A stretch of 41,238 nucleotides of DNA from Crocinitomicaceae bacterium (GTDB lineage Bacteria > Bacteroidota > Bacteroidia > Flavobacteriales_D > Crocinitomicaceae): contig JAOASF010000063.1 in the NCBI GenBank assembly GCA_025210175.1, positions 1 through 41,238 of the forward strand, given 5' to 3'. Below are positions 8,829-15,784 of this stretch, piece after piece. The first letter of the stretch is position 1; the number at the start of each line of letters is the position of its first letter. The position numbers were made by a program, and so were the translations under genes. Below the pieces are notes generated by a model. The model was not told the DNA's origin. It saw only the letters and a program-made list of their open reading frames with translations, and did not search any database.

Positions 8829-10877
8829 ATGCGTCGCTATCAAAGTTATATAGAAGGTCAATGGATTGACGGAGCGGGTACAGAAACCAAGCTTTACAAT
8901 GCCATTAATGGAGATTTAATTGGAGAAACTTCATCGGAAGGTTTTGATTACCAACGTGCCATGGAGTACGCTACCAAAAATGGTGGTCGTGCCTTGCGCA
9001 AAATGACATTCCAAGAAAGAGGTCGAATGTTGAAAGCATTGGCTTTGTTCTTGATGGAAAGAAAGGCGAAATACTACGAAGTAAGTGCTTGGACGGGTGC
9101 GACAAAAGTAGATTCATGGATCGACATCGAAGGTGGTATTGGGAACTTGTTTGCGAATGCTTCTTTACGTCGCCAATTTCCGGATTTGCCTTACTACGTG
9201 GATGGCGTAGCTGCCCCTTTGTCTAAAAATGGAACGTTTATCGGTCACCACATCATGGTGCCAAAGGAAGGTGTCGCGGTTCATATCAATGCATTTAACT
9301 TCCCGATTTGGGGTATGTTGGAGAAAATTGCGGTGAACTTAATGGCCGGTGTTCCTGCTATCGTGAAGCCGTCTGAATATACGTGTTACTTGACGGAGGT
9401 AATGGTACGCGATATCATCGATTCGAAAATATTGCCAGAAGGATCCCTTCAGTTGGTTTGTGGTTTGGGTCGTGGAATTTTAGATCACGTTAGCTGTCAA
9501 GACGTGGTTACTTTCACAGGTTCAGCAGCAACTGGTAAGAAACTAAAATCATTGCCGAGAATCGTCGATGAGAGTGTCATGTTCAACTTGGAGGCCGATT
9601 CATTGAACGCATCCATTTTGGGTAAGCATGCCGTGCCAGGAACAGCAGAATTTGATTTATTTATCAAAGAAACTACAAAGGAAATTACTGTGAAGGCAGG
9701 TCAAAAATGTACGGCCGTACGTCGTATTATCGTTCCGGAAGACTTAATCGACGAAGTACAAAAAGGAATTGCTGCTCGTTTGGCTACTACTACAATTGGA
9801 GATCCAAGTGTTGAAGGAGTTAGAATGGGTGCACTAGCAACAAGAACACAGGTTGATCGCGTTCGCGAAAACGTTCAATTATTGGCAAAAAGTCAAGATA
9901 TCGTTTTCGGTGATTTGGAATTAAGCGAAGTAATGGGTGCCGATGTGAACAAGGGTGCTTTCTTCTCTCCTATTTTATTCCGCAACAACGATCCATTCAA
10001 TAAAACAGACGTTCACGACATCGAAGCTTTCGGTCCGGTATCAACTATTATGCCTTACAAAGACATCGACGATGCGATTGAATTGGCGAAGATGGGTAAA
10101 GGATCTTTGGTATCGTCGATCGTTACTCCAGATAATAAGGAAGCAAGAGAATTTGTCGTTGGAGCAGCTAGCATGCACGGACGTATCCTGGTCTTGAACG
10201 AGCAATGTGCGAAAGAAAGTACAGGTCACGGTTCACCAATGCCTTTGTTGACACACGGTGGTCCGGGTAGAGCTGGAGGTGGAGAAGAAATGGGTGGAAA
10301 ACGTGGAGTTTTGCATTACTTACAACGTACAGCGATTCAAGGTCACCCAACGACCATCACAGAAATTACGCAGCAGTTCCAAGTTGGTGCTGAAATGCCA
10401 GAGGCAAATCCACACGTTTTCCGCAAGCATTTTGAGGAATTAGTGGTGGGAGAAACTGTGTTTACACACAAGCACACAGTTAGCGATGCAGACATCGTGA
10501 ACTTTGCGAATGTATCGGGTGATAACTTCTACGCACATATGGACGCGACTTCTTTGGACGGAACAATCTTCGAACAACGTGTGGCTCACGGATACTTCAT
10601 CCTTTCGAAAGCTGCAGGATTGTTTGTAGATCCGAAGAAAGGTCCCGTTTTGTTGAATTACGGAATTGACGAAGCACGTTTTACAAAACCTGTTTATCCG
10701 GGAGCAACAATTGGTGTTCGTTTTACCGTGAAAGAAAAAATCGACCAAGAAAAACGCAGCGAGGACGATATCGCAAAAGGTATCGTGAAGTTCCTAGTTG
10801 ACGTTTACGACGAAACTGGCGAGACGGTAGCCTTGGCTACCATTTTGACTATGGTTCGCAAATTGGACCAAAATTAG
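8829..10877 (+). CDS. paaZ: PaaZ-type bifunctional aldehyde dehydrogenase / MaoC enoyl-CoA hydratase
   Basis: A 682-aa fusion that matches PaaZ in length and domain order. The N-terminal aldehyde dehydrogenase domain (about 1-515) has the catalytic Glu255 in FNLEADSLN and nucleophile Cys294 in AGQKCTAVRR. The C-terminal MaoC hot-dog domain (about 535-680) has the Asp565/His570 dyad in SGDNFYAHMD. In E. coli PaaZ the hydratase opens the oxepin-CoA ring and the dehydrogenase oxidises the semialdehyde to 3-oxo-5,6-dehydrosuberyl-CoA in phenylacetate breakdown. All four catalytic residues are present, so both activities are expected. No other paa gene (paaABCDE, paaG, paaK) is near, so the gene stands alone and the physiological substrate is less sure. 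It has its own promoter-like box and a strong terminator, so it is probably monocistronic. The ATG at 8829 is well placed. Confidence 0.93.
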   Translation: MRRYQSYIEGQWIDGAGTETKLYNAINGDLIGETSSEGFDYQRAMEYATKNGGRALRKMTFQERGRMLKALALFLMERKAKYYEVSAWTGATKVDSWIDIEGGIGNLFANASLRRQFPDLPYYVDGVAAPLSKNGTFIGHHIMVPKEGVAVHINAFNFPIWGMLEKIAVNLMAGVPAIVKPSEYTCYLTEVMVRDIIDSKILPEGSLQLVCGLGRGILDHVSCQDVVTFTGSAATGKKLKSLPRIVDESVMFNLEADSLNASILGKHAVPGTAEFDLFIKETTKEITVKAGQKCTAVRRIIVPEDLIDEVQKGIAARLATTTIGDPSVEGVRMGALATRTQVDRVRENVQLLAKSQDIVFGDLELSEVMGADVNKGAFFSPILFRNNDPFNKTDVHDIEAFGPVSTIMPYKDIDDAIELAKMGKGSLVSSIVTPDNKEAREFVVGAASMHGRILVLNEQCAKESTGHGSPMPLLTHGGPGRAGGGEEMGGKRGVLHYLQRTAIQGHPTTITEITQQFQVGAEMPEANPHVFRKHFEELVVGETVFTHKHTVSDADIVNFANVSGDNFYAHMDATSLDGTIFEQRVAHGYFILSKAAGLFVDPKKGPVLLNYGIDEARFTKPVYPGATIGVRFTVKEKIDQEKRSEDDIAKGIVKFLVDVYDETGETVALATILTMVRKLDQN

Positions 10878-10902
10878 TTGAGTCGCATATTGCATAATCT
10901 TG

Positions 10903-10929
10903 AAAGCCTTGTCGAATAGACAGGGCTTT
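10903..10929 (+). terminator. Rho-independent terminator after the paaZ-like gene
   Basis: An 11-bp stem (AAAGCCTTGTC pairing with GACAGGGCTTT, one G-U pair) with a 5-nt loop (GAATA) is followed by a T run. It begins 25 bp after the stop codon. Confidence 0.85.
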
Positions 10930-11006
10930 TTTGTGCTCCAGAATGTGAATGAAAATGAGTGTGAGTGTGAGTAAAAGATACTTTTTCAAATTACGATTTT
11001 GGTGTA

Positions 11007-11070
11007 ACCCCGAAGGGGTGATAGCCAAAAAGAAATAGGGTTGAAGTATTTTATCAAACCCTGAAAGGGT
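11007..11070 (+). repeat. Left pair of REP-like palindromes (GAA loop) beside the Y1 transposase
   Basis: Two short hairpins of one design lie between the paaZ terminator and the 3' end of the transposase gene: ACCCC-GAA-GGGGT at 11007-11019 and ACCCT-GAA-AGGGT at 11058-11070. Both are preceded by A and followed by GA. The second ends 8 bp before the transposase stop codon. They are inverted with respect to the right pair at 11578-11640, which fits REP-like units or transposon ends recognised by a Y1 transposase. Confidence 0.7.
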
Positions 11071-11078
11071 GAAATAGG

Positions 11079-11531
11079 TCAATCGAAGAGGTATTTTTCG
11101 TTGTATTCTATTTCGTATGCTTTGAGGAACTCTAGGTATTCTTTTTGGAAAGTTTTTTTCGCGTGATGTTCTTCTTGATTTTCAATGTAACGATACAAGG
11201 CTCTCACGTGGTCTGTTGAGCACGAAAAGGCTCCGTAGCCTTCTTGCCATTGGAATTTACCTCGAACAAGTCTTCTTTCATTGATGTATTTCGAAGAGTT
11301 GTTTTTTATATCCCGGATGAGATCTGATAGACATACCGTTGGTTTTAGACCAACTAAGACGTGAATATGGTCTTCTATTCCTCCCATGATAATTGGTTTT
11401 TGTCCTTTTTCTCTGATTATACCTGAGATATACTTATAGAGTTCTTCGCGCCAAGATTTGTGAAGAAGTGGTTGTCTGTGTTTCACTCCGAAGATGAAGT
11501 GGACATAGATCTGTGTGTAGGTTCCAGCCAT
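11079..11531 (-). mobile_element. IS200/IS605-like Y1 transposase (RAYT-like)
   Basis: A 150-aa single-domain HUH transposase. It has the metal-binding HIH motif (His55, His57) in GIEDHIHVLVGL and a candidate nucleophile Tyr115 in YRYIENQEEHH, which is the expected layout for TnpA of the Y1 family. The NQEEHH signature, the WQEGYGAFSCS segment and the length match the small IS200/IS605-type transposases frequent in Bacteroidota. No tnpB or other cargo gene adjoins it. On each side lies a pair of short GC palindromes with a GAA/TTC loop, inverted left versus right. That arrangement recalls REP-associated tyrosine transposases (RAYTs), which are usually single-copy, domesticated and linked to REP hairpins. 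Whether this copy is mobile or domesticated cannot be told from one window. All catalytic residues appear intact. Confidence 0.88.
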
Positions 11532-11577
11532 GATAGTAGTTTTGTTTCTATATAAGTTACGCGTTTTTTAGAATGTC

Positions 11578-11640
11578 ACCCCTTCGGGGTTTTAATTTTA
11601 GGCTTTTTGGTTTAGTATGCGTATTAAACCCCTTCAGGGT
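11578..11640 (+). repeat. Right pair of REP-like palindromes (TTC loop) beside the Y1 transposase
   Basis: ACCCC-TTC-GGGGT lies at 11578-11590 and ACCCC-TTC-AGGGT (one mismatch) at 11628-11640. The 16 bases TCACCCCTTCGGGGTT at 11576-11591 are the exact reverse complement of AACCCCGAAGGGGTGA at 11006-11021 on the left side, so the transposase is bracketed by an inverted repeat pair. Confidence 0.7.
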
Positions 11641-11683
11641 TAGTGCATGACGGGGTATTGGGGGTTCTTATTATACTTGCAGC

Positions 11684-12373
11684 ATGCTAAAGACTTTTTT
11701 GAATTGGAGTGGTGGTAAGGATTCTTCGATGACCTTGTTTTATTTGTTGCAAAATACTGAGGTGGAGGTGGAGCAGCTATTTACCTCGATGAACAAGGAG
11801 CAACAGCGAATTTCCATGCATGGCGTTCGAAGAGATTTGTTGGAAAAACAAGCGGCTTCCATTGGCCTTTCTTTGCGGGTTATGGAACTTTCGGAAACGA
11901 CGGATATGGAAGGCTACCGAAACGAGATTTCGAAGCATGTCGACCATCTTGTTCAGGAGGGTTTTCAAGCAACTGCTTTCGGAGATATTTTCTTGGAGGA
12001 TTTGAAAAAATACCGCGAAGAACAATTGGCTCCGTCAGGTTTGAAGGTTCACTTTCCTTTGTGGAAGCGCGACACAACCGAGCTAATGCGAACTTTCATT
12101 GATTTGGGGTTCAAATCCATCGTTACTTGTGTGAATGAAAAGTTCTTGGATAAGAGTTTTGTTGGACGTGTACTGGACGATTCCTTTCTTGCTGATTTAC
12201 CTCCAAACGTTGATCCATGCGGTGAAAACGGAGAATACCACAGTTTTGCTTTTGACGGCCCTATTTTCAATAAACCTATCACTTTTGAATTAGGCGAAGT
12301 TGTTTATCGTAAATACGACCAAGGCGAGGATGCTGATTTGCATACTGGATTTTGGTTTCAGGATTTGATTTAG
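11684..12373 (+). CDS. Dph6-like (DUF71) ATP pyrophosphatase / diphthine-ammonia ligase family protein
   Basis: A 229-aa cytoplasmic protein of the N-type ATP pyrophosphatase superfamily. The PP-loop is at residues 9-14 (SGGKDS), and the family's C-terminal motif GENGEYHSFAFDGP is present at about residues 180-193. The whole length corresponds to the stand-alone DUF71 / MJ0570-related family. The eukaryotic and archaeal homologue Dph6 amidates diphthine on EF-2. Bacteria lack diphthamide, so the bacterial substrate is unknown and the name diphthine-ammonia ligase should be read as a family label. It lies just after the palindrome cluster and its 3' end runs into the structured element at 12392-12482. 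It is probably a single-gene unit. Confidence 0.85.
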   Translation: MLKTFLNWSGGKDSSMTLFYLLQNTEVEVEQLFTSMNKEQQRISMHGVRRDLLEKQAASIGLSLRVMELSETTDMEGYRNEISKHVDHLVQEGFQATAFGDIFLEDLKKYREEQLAPSGLKVHFPLWKRDTTELMRTFIDLGFKSIVTCVNEKFLDKSFVGRVLDDSFLADLPPNVDPCGENGEYHSFAFDGPIFNKPITFELGEVVYRKYDQGEDADLHTGFWFQDLI

Positions 12374-12391
12374 TTTTCAAGGCTCGAACCT

Positions 12392-12482
12392 CGCTTAGGG
12401 ATAGGAGCAACTATCCTCTCAGCTCAGCCGAGAGATAGTGTGGATAGCCCGACCTCTCTCGGCTCAGCCGAGGGGGTAAGCG
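12392..12482 (+). ncRNA. Structured multi-hairpin element, candidate Flavobacteria-type RNA motif
   Basis: Between the Dph6-like gene and the converging MBOAT gene lies a compact fold. An outer stem, CGCTTA (12392-12397) with TAAGCG (12477-12482), encloses the single-stranded text GGGATAG (12398-12404), a long hairpin at 12411-12438 (loop TCA, one bulged C and one mismatch), the text GGATAGCCCGACC (12442-12454) and a second hairpin at 12454-12476 (core CTCGGC-TCA-GCCGAG extended by G-U and C-G pairs). The GGGATAG ... GGATAGCCCG pairing of sequence blocks resembles, from memory, the conserved intergenic motif of Flavobacteria catalogued as Flavo-1. I could not run a covariance search. Strand is chosen from that resemblance. 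It could also act as a two-way terminator. Confidence 0.5.
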
Positions 12483-12489
12483 CCAAATC

Positions 12490-14460
12490 CTAAAACTGGA
12501 AATAAACGAAAGGTTTACTCACATCCGAAACAGCTTGATACATGAGCAAAAGGATGACGGATACCGAAAGTGCCTTTGCATAAAGTGGCATTTTTTCGAA
12601 ACGGAATTCCCAGCCGTCTTTGATTTTTTGGGGTAACCAATGGATGATATACCCCAAAATCATGATGATAAATACGGAATCGTAGGTTGATAGCACCTTC
12701 ACGAAAACATCCCAACTGAAATTAAACTCGTTCCAAATTTGATGCAACATCAGCATCGGTTGTCCATCGCCATCGAGTCGGAACCAGATACGTGTAAAGG
12801 TGATGAAATTGAAGGTGATAAAGATTTTCCAGAAGTGAACCAAAGGCCCCGTTTTCGCTTCGTATGGACTGACTTTTTTCCAATAATTGTAAATCACCAA
12901 AGCACAGCCGTTCATCGCTCCCCAAACCACAAAGTTTTCGCTTGCACCGTGCCACAATCCTCCCACAACCATCGTGATGATCAAGTTCAAATCGCGGTGT
13001 ATCAGCTTTTTGAAATTCTTGATGAAGAGGACTCCATAGATATACAGAATCATTAATCCTATGTACACAAAAATGAGTTCGTACCAACCGGTAATGAGCA
13101 GAAGAAAGAAAAAGATAATGAGTGTTGCAATGTAGGTTCCGATTCCTCCTGTTCGGTTTCCACCAAGCGGTATGTAGAGATAATCGCGCAACCAAGACCC
13201 CAGACTCTTGTGCCATCTTCTCCAGAAATCGGCAACGGAAATAGCCTTGTACGGTGAGTTGAAATTCTCCAACAACTCAAAGCCCATCAAGCGACTCAAA
13301 CCGATTGCAATATCGGTATACCCGGAGAAATCACCATAAATCTGAAGGGAATATCCCCACATGGCCAAAATACTCACGAAACCAGGATAAGCATCGGGCG
13401 CATCGGCGACTTTATCGATGAAATGAATGGCGATGTAATCGGCCAGGACCACTTTTTTGAGAAGACCTTTTACAATTTGTACAACGGCCCAAGAGAAATC
13501 CTTGTTGTTGAGCTTAAACTTCTTGTGAATTTGTGGGATGAAATCGCGTGCGCGAACAATCGGTCCAGCCACCAATTGTGGGAAGAAAGTGACGAAGAAA
13601 GTGTAGTCAAAAAAGTTGTTGACCGGCTTAATTTCTTCTCGGTAAATATCAACGATGTAGGAGATACTTTGGAAGGTGAAAAAAGAAACTCCAACGGGCA
13701 ACAAGATCTTTTCCGTAAAAGTTCCCTCCCCTGCAAAGCCATTGGCCCAACGTGCAAAAAGATTGTAAATCTCAAAGTCGGTGTGGAACATCTCGTTGAA
13801 CGATGAAGTGAAGAAATAGGCATACTTGAAATAGCCCAAAATCAACACATTAAATATCACCGTTATGGCGATAATCCACTTCTTGCTGATTTGTTTTGGC
13901 ACGCGGAAAATCCATTTCCCCATGAAGTAGTTAAAAACCAAACTGACGCCGAGAAGGACTACGAACAAACCGCTCGATTTGAAATACAAAAAGAGGGAAA
14001 TAGCGGTTAGAAATAAACTTCGGACGAGGTATTTTTTTTGGAAACGAGCAAAGACAAAAATGAGCACCAAGAATACCAGCCAAATATCGTAATAGGTCAA
14101 ACCAATGTACACCTCATCAAAAGCAAATTTGTAGATATAATACCCCAACATCAGGATATTGACCGGCGCTAGCGTGTAGAGTTTTTCTTTTTGCGAAATT
14201 TTGGTGGAAAGTAAATACTGAGCGTTGATCCCCAAGCCGAGTAGGAAAATAGCTGAATCGTAAAAGCGAAACACTGCCAACCCAATTAGGGTCAGAGCTC
14301 CGGCTATGATGATTTTCTGCTTACGAGGAAGATCCAACAAGGCATATACGACCATAACTGCCGCAAAGAAGTACCAGAAATTGAGCTGGGTAAAAATCAG
14401 CGGATGCTCCTTGTCAAAAAGGAAGTTAAAAACGGTCGTTAGTCTATTGATCCCCTCCAT
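12490..14460 (-). CDS. MBOAT-family O-acyltransferase (AlgI-like)
   Basis: A 656-aa polytopic inner-membrane protein of the membrane-bound O-acyltransferase family. The AlgI-like core shows VGVSFFTFQSISYIVD (about 256-271), DFWRRWHKSLGSWLRDYLYIPLGG (about 411-434, His417) and the catalytic-type His504 in VGGLWHGASENFVVWG. These enzymes pass an acyl group, usually acetyl, across the membrane to an extracellular partner. The protein is longer than the usual ~470-500 residues because about 150 extra residues with several helices precede the core. Its ATG overlaps the end of the preceding SGNH gene by 17 bp, indicating translational coupling. With two SGNH proteins upstream, the operon probably O-acetylates an exopolysaccharide, wall polymer or glycan; the polymer is unknown because no glycosyltransferases are in view. 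Confidence 0.92.
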   Translation of the reverse strand: MEGINRLTTVFNFLFDKEHPLIFTQLNFWYFFAAVMVVYALLDLPRKQKIIIAGALTLIGLAVFRFYDSAIFLLGLGINAQYLLSTKISQKEKLYTLAPVNILMLGYYIYKFAFDEVYIGLTYYDIWLVFLVLIFVFARFQKKYLVRSLFLTAISLFLYFKSSGLFVVLLGVSLVFNYFMGKWIFRVPKQISKKWIIAITVIFNVLILGYFKYAYFFTSSFNEMFHTDFEIYNLFARWANGFAGEGTFTEKILLPVGVSFFTFQSISYIVDIYREEIKPVNNFFDYTFFVTFFPQLVAGPIVRARDFIPQIHKKFKLNNKDFSWAVVQIVKGLLKKVVLADYIAIHFIDKVADAPDAYPGFVSILAMWGYSLQIYGDFSGYTDIAIGLSRLMGFELLENFNSPYKAISVADFWRRWHKSLGSWLRDYLYIPLGGNRTGGIGTYIATLIIFFFLLLITGWYELIFVYIGLMILYIYGVLFIKNFKKLIHRDLNLIITMVVGGLWHGASENFVVWGAMNGCALVIYNYWKKVSPYEAKTGPLVHFWKIFITFNFITFTRIWFRLDGDGQPMLMLHQIWNEFNFSWDVFVKVLSTYDSVFIIMILGYIIHWLPQKIKDGWEFRFEKMPLYAKALSVSVILLLMYQAVSDVSKPFVYFQF

Positions 14461-15784
14461 CTTCCTGTGATCTGATGTAATTTAATTTGCGCTGACCGAA
14501 TTGCAGCAAGAACTTCTTGAAAGCATCAAAATACAATTCGCCTTTGAGGTGATATCCTTCCGTTGTAAAATGCACGTGATCGCTTTTCATCAGGCCGTTT
14601 CGATACCAAGTTCTAGACGAGCCTACTCCTCCCATCATTCCGTACAAATCCCACACGGGAACCTGATATTTTGCAGCCAAAAGTTCAATCATGTCGCGCT
14701 CTTTTCCAACATTGTAATTCAAATATCTTCTGCGGTACAAGGCATCGTTTGGTACGGTCAAAAGAATGGCACAATTGGGATTGGCACGCAGGACAATCTG
14801 CATCATTTTTTCCAAGTTGTCGTAATAGGTTTCTGGCACAAAATCTCCATTGGGCACGTTGGCATCGTTGGTTCCAACGCTAAACGCAAAGAAATCGGGA
14901 GGATAGGTTTTCAGTTGTTCTTCGAAACGCTCACAATCCAAATAGGTATACAAGCCTGCTCCATTGACCCCTATGGCGGTGTAAGAAATCCCAGGATCGT
15001 CATTCATCAATTGAAAACCATAAATTTCAAGATCGTAGGGCAAAGAGGTTTTACGAGCCAACTGCAAATCAAAATCATCGAGATTTTCCATAAAGGTTAT
15101 CTCGGTAAATCCTAAATTTTCGTTGGTATGTTGGCGCCACCAGAGAATTTCATCATTCCCCCAATTCAAATCAAAAGGGAAAAACCCCTTGTTGTGAAAG
15201 ATGCGAATCTTGTTGAAACGTGGCTTTACCTCCGTTCTATCGTATTCAAATTGAATGTTGATCAAGGAGTCCGGACAAACAATTTTAATTCCCAGCGTTC
15301 CGAAATCTTCCGTTTTGTGACCGCGAACCACGGAGCGATATCCTTTCCACTCATTTGAAGAGGTAAAAGTGTAATTCCATGGATTATTGGTACCTGCCAA
15401 TTTAAATGGGAAAACCCACCCTCGCTCACCGGGTAGCTTGTTCCAATTGGTCTGCATCATGGTTCGGACATCGTGGGTGTAAATATCCGCTTGCAAATGC
15501 GAACCACCAATGTGGTAAAAATTCAAACTCCCTTTTTTGGTGCGTACCATGTCTTCCATTTGTTCGTACAGACAGGCCCAATTGGGCGATTCCGCGCTGA
15601 AGAATTGGAAATAATTCTTGTTGAAATCGACCATGGGATAGGTTGAAATATAGGTCGTGTCGAGTCCCAAAACTTTGGGTGGCTGGTAAGTCGACAAAGA
15701 ATCCTTTACCGGATTTTGAGCATGTGCTTTTTCTCCGCTGAACAGAGTCATAAAAAACAATAAACTAAATGCTACAAAATTCAA
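14444..15784 (-). CDS. Secreted SGNH/GDSL-fold hydrolase or O-acetyltransferase partner of MBOAT
   Basis: From the TTG at 15784 the product is 446 aa with a signal peptide ending GEKAHAQ. The SGNH blocks are recognisable but altered: block I reads HIGGSHLQ (Ser95 in place of the GDS text), block III reads FSVGTNDAN (304-307), and block V is DHVHFT (Asp402, His405). Start choice: the frame remains open to 15949, but those 55 residues lie inside the upstream SGNH gene in another frame. The TTG overlaps that gene's TGA as TTGA and starts a proper signal peptide, so I prefer it; an ATG at 15751 would leave too short a leader. Together with the MBOAT, such periplasmic SGNH proteins finish acyl transfer onto polymers (AlgX/AlgJ-like role), or act as esterases. 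Confidence 0.85.
   Translation of the reverse strand: MNFVAFSLLFFMTLFSGEKAHAQNPVKDSLSTYQPPKVLGLDTTYISTYPMVDFNKNYFQFFSAESPNWACLYEQMEDMVRTKKGSLNFYHIGGSHLQADIYTHDVRTMMQTNWNKLPGERGWVFPFKLAGTNNPWNYTFTSSNEWKGYRSVVRGHKTEDFGTLGIKIVCPDSLINIQFEYDRTEVKPRFNKIRIFHNKGFFPFDLNWGNDEILWWRQHTNENLGFTEITFMENLDDFDLQLARKTSLPYDLEIYGFQLMNDDPGISYTAIGVNGAGLYTYLDCERFEEQLKTYPPDFFAFSVGTNDANVPNGDFVPETYYDNLEKMMQIVLRANPNCAILLTVPNDALYRRRYLNYNVGKERDMIELLAAKYQVPVWDLYGMMGGVGSSRTWYRNGLMKSDHVHFTTEGYHLKGELYFDAFKKFLLQFGQRKLNYIRSQEDGGDQ

Noticed and set aside
12381-12390. GGCTCGAACC as a tRNA T-arm
   Set aside because: No acceptor, D or anticodon arm can be folded around it.
12454-12476. Second hairpin at 12454-12476 as a simple transcription terminator
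   Set aside because: No T run follows on the plus strand, and it is enclosed by a perfect outer stem with another hairpin, so a structured element explains more.
14501-15115. 204-aa open frame on the plus strand inside the SGNH gene
   Set aside because: Antisense to conserved SGNH motifs, with no family features of its own.
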